Source: JAUVZF01 sp035529015
GTDB taxonomy: Bacteria; Planctomycetota; Phycisphaerae; FEN-1346
NCBI GenBank assembly: GCA_035529015.1
Contig: DATKXP010000691.1
Span: 1-6,290, forward strand
DNA: 6,290 nt
Direction of reading: 5' to 3'
The position numbers and the translations under genes are program-made. A model generated the notes under the pieces. It was not told the origin of the DNA, made no database searches, and saw nothing but the letters and a program-made list of their open reading frames with translations. Each line of letters starts with the position of its first letter. The first letter of the stretch is position 1. This document shows, in pieces, positions 1 through 4,810 of the stretch.

Positions 1-1578
1 CCGATGGTGATGGCCGGCGGTCCAGAGGTCCTGGATCACGTTATTGGTTTTCGTGACGTTGCCGGTTCGCAGGTCGCGCCCCGTGGTGAAGTCGGGACCG
101 GTCCAGACGAGCCCCTTGGCCACGAACACGTCGGCCGGCGATCGGAAGCCCGGCTTGCACGGGCAGTCCCACAAGGCCTTTCCGTCGGCGGCCGACAGGG
201 CCGTCAGTTTCCCGCGGTCGGCCAGAAGCACGACCCCGTCGTGAACGACCAGGGTGGCCACCGACCAGCCGACCGACCGGGCCGCCTGGGGCCCGCGCTT
301 GGGCTTGGCCTTGCCCTTCCTGCCCTGTGCAGCGGCGTCGGCCTTGGCGGGGTTGGCGGGCTCGGGCTTCGGCGCCTCAGCGGAACGGGAATCCCAGACA
401 GGTTTGCCCGTCTTGAGGTCGAGGCACACGATGCCGTTGCCGCTCTCGAAGAAGGCGCGCGAGCCGTCGGCGGCCAGCGTCAGGGGCATCGGGTCGGCAC
501 CGGATTCCGACCACTTCCACAGTGCGTTGCCCGTCTCGGCCTGCATCGCGTGGATCGTCTTGCGGTTCGGATACGTGGCCTTGCCGCGCAGCGCCGGGTC
601 GATGGCCGCCTGCTCGGCCATCGGCGACCCCGTCACCACAAGCAGGACGCCGCCGGACACGATGATCTCTTCGGTGTTCTCGGTGCCCTTGTAGGTTCGG
701 ACGGCGTCGCCCGTGGCGGCGTCGAGGGCCGTCACCGGCGCGTCGATGCCCAGGGGGGCGTACACGCGGTCGCCCTCGGCCACGAGCGTCCTGGGGAGTT
801 GAACGGGCCCCGACCGGAAGCCCTTACGGTGCCAGACCCACGTCGGGATCGGCTTCTTCCACAATTGGACGCCGCTGAAGGCGTCGCGGCCGACGAGCGA
901 CCACTCGCCCGGCACGTCCATGTCGTCGGCGGGCGCCTCATCGACGATGGTGAAGATCCGCCCCCGGGCCGAGACCACGGAACTGATGCTCGCCAGGGTG
1001 TGATGGTGGCGGCTCCAAAGGGGCGCACCCAGCCACTGCATGTGCCGGGGCGGACCGGCCACGGCGTCCTTCGCCACGGCGTTGCCGCCGGCGTCGTGCA
1101 GATAGTGCGTCCACTCGTCGATCTCCTGCGGCCGGGGCTTGACGGTCTTCTTGCCGCCGATCATCGCCACGCCGTCGGGCGCGAGGACCCGCATCACCTC
1201 GGCCATGGGAACCGCGCCGAGGTCCTGGGCCACGAGCAGGTTGACGAGGTTGTCGATGTACGGCAGGTGCGACCCCTCCCACCGCTCGACCATCACCTTG
1301 CCACAGAGGCCGACCGAGCGGACGTGCTCGCGGGCCTTCTCGACGTTGGCGGCGCCCGAGTCCAGACCGTGAACCAGGTACCGCTCGTTCGCGTGCAGCG
1401 CGGTGGTCAGCCTGCCGTCGCCGCAACCGACGTGGACGACCAGCCCGCCCTTGACGCCGGCGGCGTCGAGGATCTGTCGCGCCTCCTGGGCGCCGGCCGC
1501 GCCGGAGGCGAGCGCCATCGCCAAAGCCAGAGCCACCGCCGTGCCAACCCGCTTCACGGTACGTTGTCGCGAGATCAT
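1..1578 (-). CDS. Exported SAM-methyltransferase-fold / PQQ-like beta-propeller fusion protein (gene A, 3' end missing)
   Basis: The frame is open from ATG at 1578 to the left edge: 526 codons, no stop, so the C-terminus is missing. Residues 1-30 look like a Sec signal peptide: basic start (MISRQRTVKR), Ala/Leu-rich core, likely cleavage after GAAGA before QEA. Residues ~36-145 resemble a class I SAM-methyltransferase Rossmann fold: VHVGCGDG at 48-55 (motif I), acidic loop GLDSG at 71-75, LVNLLVAQD at 111-119, VLAPDGVAMI at 131-140. The bridge DEWTHYLHDAGGNAV follows at ~154-168, then PQQ/BamB-like blades with the W-motif form FSGVQLW, AATGDAV, AETGNALW, LKTGKPVW and AADGKALW. A Lys/Ala/Pro-rich linker lies at ~399-434. 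The visible part aligns with gene B residues 1 to ~523, ending at GHHHR where B has GHHPR, so roughly 540 more residues are expected beyond the edge. It lies 16 bases after gene B and is probably cotranscribed. The fold assignments follow known family patterns. The ligand, substrate and function are unknown; such propellers often do not bind PQQ. Confidence 0.93.
   Translation of the reverse strand, partial: MISRQRTVKRVGTAVALALAMALASGAAGAQEARQILDAAGVKGGLVVHVGCGDGRLTTALHANERYLVHGLDSGAANVEKAREHVRSVGLCGKVMVERWEGSHLPYIDNLVNLLVAQDLGAVPMAEVMRVLAPDGVAMIGGKKTVKPRPQEIDEWTHYLHDAGGNAVAKDAVAGPPRHMQWLGAPLWSRHHHTLASISSVVSARGRIFTIVDEAPADDMDVPGEWSLVGRDAFSGVQLWKKPIPTWVWHRKGFRSGPVQLPRTLVAEGDRVYAPLGIDAPVTALDAATGDAVRTYKGTENTEEIIVSGGVLLVVTGSPMAEQAAIDPALRGKATYPNRKTIHAMQAETGNALWKWSESGADPMPLTLAADGSRAFFESGNGIVCLDLKTGKPVWDSRSAEAPKPEPANPAKADAAAQGRKGKAKPKRGPQAARSVGWSVATLVVHDGVVLLADRGKLTALSAADGKALWDCPCKPGFRSPADVFVAKGLVWTGPDFTTGRDLRTGNVTKTNNVIQDLWTAGHHHR
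277..384 (-). other. Lys/Ala/Pro-rich low-complexity linker in gene A
   Basis: Residues ~399-434 of gene A are almost entirely Ala, Lys, Pro, Gly and Arg (for example EAPKPEPANPAKADAAA, then GRKGKAKPKRGPQ). They sit between a blade ending LKTGKPVW and the next one starting near WSVATLVVH. Gene B has a shorter basic linker at the equivalent place (EPKRRPKRSG, 421-430). It is probably a disordered, positively charged loop projecting from propeller 1. Confidence 0.7.
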
Positions 1579-1586
1579 GAGCGTGT

Positions 1587-1594
1587 CTTTCCTT
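1587..1594 (-). promoter_or_regulatory. Shine-Dalgarno sequence of gene A
   Basis: Read on the minus strand, AAGGAAAG directly follows gene B's TGA stop. The AAGGA core ends 11 bases before the ATG at 1578, slightly long but acceptable spacing. It supports that ATG, which is also followed at once by a plausible signal peptide. The whole intergenic gap is 16 bases, which leaves no room for a separate promoter or terminator and argues for cotranscription of B and A. Confidence 0.6.
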
Positions 1595-4500
1595 TCACTC
1601 ACCCTTTCCCATGCACAGGACCCGCCCGTCGCGGGTCGAGAGGAAGAGCCTGCCGCCGGCCGCAATGAGGCCGTCGAAAACGGGCGGCGCTCGGAGTTTC
1701 TGCTCGGCGAGTTTCTCACCGGTGCCTGCCGAGAAGATCCAAAGCGTGCCGCCCTTCCGCCCCTCGAACGCGGCGTACGGATCATCGGGTTCGATGCCGT
1801 CGGGCCAGCCGGCCACAAAGAGCCTGCCGCCCGCCAGCACCATCGCACGGGCCTGGAAGGGCAGCCGAGCCGTCCACTTATGCTCGGCAGGCGTCTTGGG
1901 CCGCTTGGTGGCCGGCGGATAATCCCTATCCGGATCGGTCTTCCCATCGGGTTTCAACGGCGTGGTGGGGTCGCCGAACAGCATGCATCCCTTGCTGGAG
2001 TCCACGGCCGCCTTGGGCACGATGCCCGGCAAGAAGAACGTCTGCACGCCACAGACCGCCTGATCGTTAAACACGAGCAACTGGCCGAACGGCACGCGAA
2101 GATCGTGCTTGATGTAGGAGTTGGGGAAATCGTAGGCGTCGCCATAGCCGAGTCGCCAGAACGTCCGGTAGAACCACGAGTCGTCCGTCAGCCCCGAGTG
2201 GGCCAACAGATGACGCCCCAGGTCCGGCTGTCGCCGCAACTCCCCATCGAACTTGAGTTGCTGCAGGTAGACGTACTTGCCGTCGGTGACCAGCACGTCC
2301 GGGCGGACGCCGGCCATGATGAAGGCACGCGCCTCGTCCTCCTCGTGCGGAATCACGACACGCGTTTCGCAGACGGTCCTGCCCGTCGCCGGGTCAAGGC
2401 CGTAGAGGCGTATCCCGCCGTCGAGGTAGCACGATCGGCCGGCCGCAACGTACGCCACGCCGTCGTGGACCAGCACGTTGCCGTGGGCCGGCCAGACGGA
2501 CTCGAGTTGCTCGTCCACAACGGTGTACCGGTCCTGTGGCGCGGCGCGGAATCGCCAGACCAACTCACCGTCGGAGGCGCGCAGACAGTAGACCCAGCCG
2601 TCCGCGGAGGCGAACAAGGCCAGGCCGCCGCAGATCGTGGGCGGCGAGTCAACACGGCCGCCGGCCGTGAAGGCCCAAAGCGTCTTCCCGGACGCCGCAT
2701 CGATCGCCGTCACGCCGCCGAGGTGCACCGAAGCGACGAAGACCTTGCCTCCGGCAACGACCGGCGTGCTCAGTTTGCCGCCGATCCCGGCTTCCCACGC
2801 GGTGGCCAGGGGCGCAGGCACGTCGACAGGCGTCGAGCCACGACGAACGCCGTCGCCGCGGAAGGTCGGCCAGTCCCCGCGGCGCACGTCGGATGCCGGT
2901 TTCGGGACCCGGCCGTACGCCGGGCCCTTGACCAGCCGCGCGGGGTCGGACGGCGGGGTGTCGGCCCTCGGCTTCGGGCCTTCGCCCGTCGCCCCGTCCT
3001 GGCCGGCCAGCGCGTAGAAACCGTGGAGCATCGCCCCCGCGTAACAGCAGCAGGCGTTGGGGGGAACGTACAACAGGCCGTTGCACGGCAGGATACCGTA
3101 CTGGCATCCGCCCCGCGCCCAGTTGTGCCGCGCGTGATCGTCCGTCTTCAGGCTGAAGAACTCCGCGCCGCGTTTGCCGGAGATGATGAAGCGTTGCGTG
3201 GCCTTGTTGCGATAGCAGCGGGGATGGTGTCCGGGGGTGAGCAGGCCCTGGATGTTGAGGCTTCGCTTGATGTCGCCGGTTCTCGGGTCGCGGCCCTCTG
3301 TGGCGAACAGCCCGGCCCACACGAGCCCGTCCGCGACGAAGACGTCGGCAGGCGCGTTGAAGTCGGGAACGCACGGACACCTCCACAGTGCCTTTCCGGT
3401 TTCGAGGTCGAGGGCGACAAGCGTTCCGCCGTCCGCCAACAGAACAACGTTGTACTCGGGAGCCATCACAAGGGTCGGGGCGTAGGACGCGGCACTGAAG
3501 CCGCTCCGCTTGGGCCGTCGTTTCGGTTCGGCGGCCCCGCCCGACGGCACCTGCTGCCGGTCGATCTGCTGCCGCCAGACGTCCCGGCCCGTCTTGAGTT
3601 CAACGCATCGGACCTCCTGCCCGCCCTGGAACACGACGCGGCCGGCGCCGGCGGCCGGGGTGGTTGGTTGGAGTCCGGCCGTCTCGTGGCCCGACTTGCG
3701 CCAGAGCACCCTGCCGGAGTCGGCGTCGAGGGCCATCAGGCCGCGTGCGCTCCCGGCCGGCGGCACGCCTCGCAGGCCGGCAGTCTTCGCGGCCGCCGAG
3801 GCTTCGGGGTCGAACGTCACGAGCACGAGCACGCCGTCGCACAGCAGGATCTCGTCCGTGCCTTCAGTGGCCTCGAACGTTTTGAGCGTCTCGCCCGTTG
3901 CGGCGTCCATCCGGCAAACCGGTGCGTTCAGCCCGAGGGTGGCGTAGACGCGCTGGCCCGCCGCGACGAGCCGTCGTGGCAGTTGCGGCGGCCCCGAGCG
4001 GAATGATCGCAGGTAGTCCGCCCACGTCGGGAGTTGCCGCTTCCACAGCAGCACGCCGTTGAACGCGTCGCGCGCCACGAGGCGCCACTTGGGCGGCAGC
4101 GACATCAGGCTCGGCGGGGCCTCGTCGATGACGTAGAAGAGGCGTCCCCCGGCCGAGACCGCCGCGCTGACGCTGGCCAGGACGTCGTGATGTCGGCCGA
4201 AGGTCGGCCCGGCCTTCCATTGGACGCGGCGGGGCGGGCCGACCACGGTGTCGCGGGCCACCGCGTTGTTGGTCGCGTCATAGAGGTAGTGCGTCCACTC
4301 GTCGATCTCTTTCGGACGAGGCTTGACGGTCTTCTCCCACGTCTTGCCCTTCTTGATGTAAGCCACGCCGTTCGGGGCCAGGACGCGCATCACCTCGGCC
4401 ATGCCGGCCTTGCCGAGGTCCTCTGCAACGACGAGGTTGACGAGGTTGTCGACGTACGGCAGCCGCGAGCCCTCCCACCGCTCGACCATCACCTTGCCAC

Positions 4501-4789
4501 AGAGGCCGAGCGACCGGACGTGCTCGCGGGCCTTCTCGACGTTGGCGGCGTCCGGGTCCAGACCGTGGACGAGGTAGGAGTCATTCGCGCGGAGCGCAGC
4601 GGTGAGTTTGCCCTCGCCGCAGCCGACGTGGACGACCAGACCACCTTTGATGTCGGCGGTCCCCAGGATATCGGCGGCCGAATCGGCCCGCGCCGTTTCG
4701 GGCGAAGCAGCGAGCGCCATTCCCAGGGCCGCCAGCGCACACAGGCATAGCGGACACCGTGCAGTCGGCCGGCCGGTCCGAGACGTCAT
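1595..4789 (-). CDS. Exported SAM-methyltransferase-fold / double PQQ-like beta-propeller fusion protein (gene B, complete)
   Basis: Complete gene, 1064 residues from ATG at 4789 to TGA at 1597-1595. This ATG is chosen over the in-frame TTG at 4810 because GAGGAG lies 9 bases upstream and the signal peptide then starts cleanly. Residues 1-35 are a signal peptide with likely cleavage after TARA. Residues ~41-146 form a class I SAM-methyltransferase-like fold: VVHVGCGEG at 52-60, GLDPD at 76-80, LVNLVVAED at 116-124, VLAPNGVAYI at 136-145. The bridge DEWTHYLYDATNNAV covers 163-177. Propeller 1 (~205-595) has about seven blades with motifs such as DAFNGVLLW (241-249), DADSGRVLW (355-363) and DLETGKALW (461-469). 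It ends in a Cys/His-rich part: HHPRCYRNKAT at 521-531, then C562, C569 and C580-C582. DWPTFRGD (639-646) opens propeller 2 (~665-1061), with DAASGKTLW and a closing RVLCMGKGE. It is a paralogue of both neighbours and sits in a tight operon. The repeats resemble BamB and quinoprotein propellers, but I see no basis for calling BamB function or PQQ binding. Substrate and partners are unknown. Confidence 0.95.
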   Translation of the reverse strand: MTSRTGRPTARCPLCLCALAALGMALAASPETARADSAADILGTADIKGGLVVHVGCGEGKLTAALRANDSYLVHGLDPDAANVEKAREHVRSLGLCGKVMVERWEGSRLPYVDNLVNLVVAEDLGKAGMAEVMRVLAPNGVAYIKKGKTWEKTVKPRPKEIDEWTHYLYDATNNAVARDTVVGPPRRVQWKAGPTFGRHHDVLASVSAAVSAGGRLFYVIDEAPPSLMSLPPKWRLVARDAFNGVLLWKRQLPTWADYLRSFRSGPPQLPRRLVAAGQRVYATLGLNAPVCRMDAATGETLKTFEATEGTDEILLCDGVLVLVTFDPEASAAAKTAGLRGVPPAGSARGLMALDADSGRVLWRKSGHETAGLQPTTPAAGAGRVVFQGGQEVRCVELKTGRDVWRQQIDRQQVPSGGAAEPKRRPKRSGFSAASYAPTLVMAPEYNVVLLADGGTLVALDLETGKALWRCPCVPDFNAPADVFVADGLVWAGLFATEGRDPRTGDIKRSLNIQGLLTPGHHPRCYRNKATQRFIISGKRGAEFFSLKTDDHARHNWARGGCQYGILPCNGLLYVPPNACCCYAGAMLHGFYALAGQDGATGEGPKPRADTPPSDPARLVKGPAYGRVPKPASDVRRGDWPTFRGDGVRRGSTPVDVPAPLATAWEAGIGGKLSTPVVAGGKVFVASVHLGGVTAIDAASGKTLWAFTAGGRVDSPPTICGGLALFASADGWVYCLRASDGELVWRFRAAPQDRYTVVDEQLESVWPAHGNVLVHDGVAYVAAGRSCYLDGGIRLYGLDPATGRTVCETRVVIPHEEDEARAFIMAGVRPDVLVTDGKYVYLQQLKFDGELRRQPDLGRHLLAHSGLTDDSWFYRTFWRLGYGDAYDFPNSYIKHDLRVPFGQLLVFNDQAVCGVQTFFLPGIVPKAAVDSSKGCMLFGDPTTPLKPDGKTDPDRDYPPATKRPKTPAEHKWTARLPFQARAMVLAGGRLFVAGWPDGIEPDDPYAAFEGRKGGTLWIFSAGTGEKLAEQKLRAPPVFDGLIAAGGRLFLSTRDGRVLCMGKGE

Positions 4790-4798
4790 TTCGGTGTT

Positions 4799-4804
4799 CT
4801 CCTC
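4799..4804 (-). promoter_or_regulatory. Shine-Dalgarno sequence deciding the start of gene B
   Basis: On the minus strand GAGGAG is followed by 9 bases and then ATG at 4789, ideal spacing. The alternative TTG at 4810 abuts gene C's TGA stop (4813-4811). Starting there would place this GAGGAG inside the gene as Glu-Glu codons and add seven acidic or polar residues (LAEENTE, start read as Met) before the signal peptide. The ATG at 4789 is therefore preferred. Confidence 0.75.
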
Positions 4805-4810
4805 GGCCAA

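Noticed and set aside
4..1668. Long plus-strand open frame of 554 codons
   Set aside because: It lies antisense to gene A, whose signal peptide, methyltransferase motifs and homology to gene B prove the minus strand codes. The plus-strand product is Arg/Gly/His-rich with no recognisable domain, as expected for a shadow frame in GC-rich DNA.
1403..4006. Very long plus-strand open frame of 867 codons
   Set aside because: It is antisense to gene B and crosses the A/B boundary. It is rich in Arg, Gly, Ala and Val with no domain pattern. Lack of stops is explained by high GC and the codon use of gene B.
4735..4760. Lipoprotein signal (lipobox) in gene B because of the cysteines in CPLCLC
   Set aside because: The cysteines are at the start of the hydrophobic core, not at its end, and do not follow a Leu-x-(Gly/Ala)-Cys pattern at a cleavage point. 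The TARA site further on fits ordinary signal peptidase.
1595..4789. Naming gene B as BamB or as a PQQ-dependent alcohol dehydrogenase
   Set aside because: The blades resemble those of both families, but BamB is a small single-propeller lipoprotein, and I see no catalytic Asp/vicinal-disulfide arrangement typical of quinoprotein dehydrogenases that I could place with confidence.
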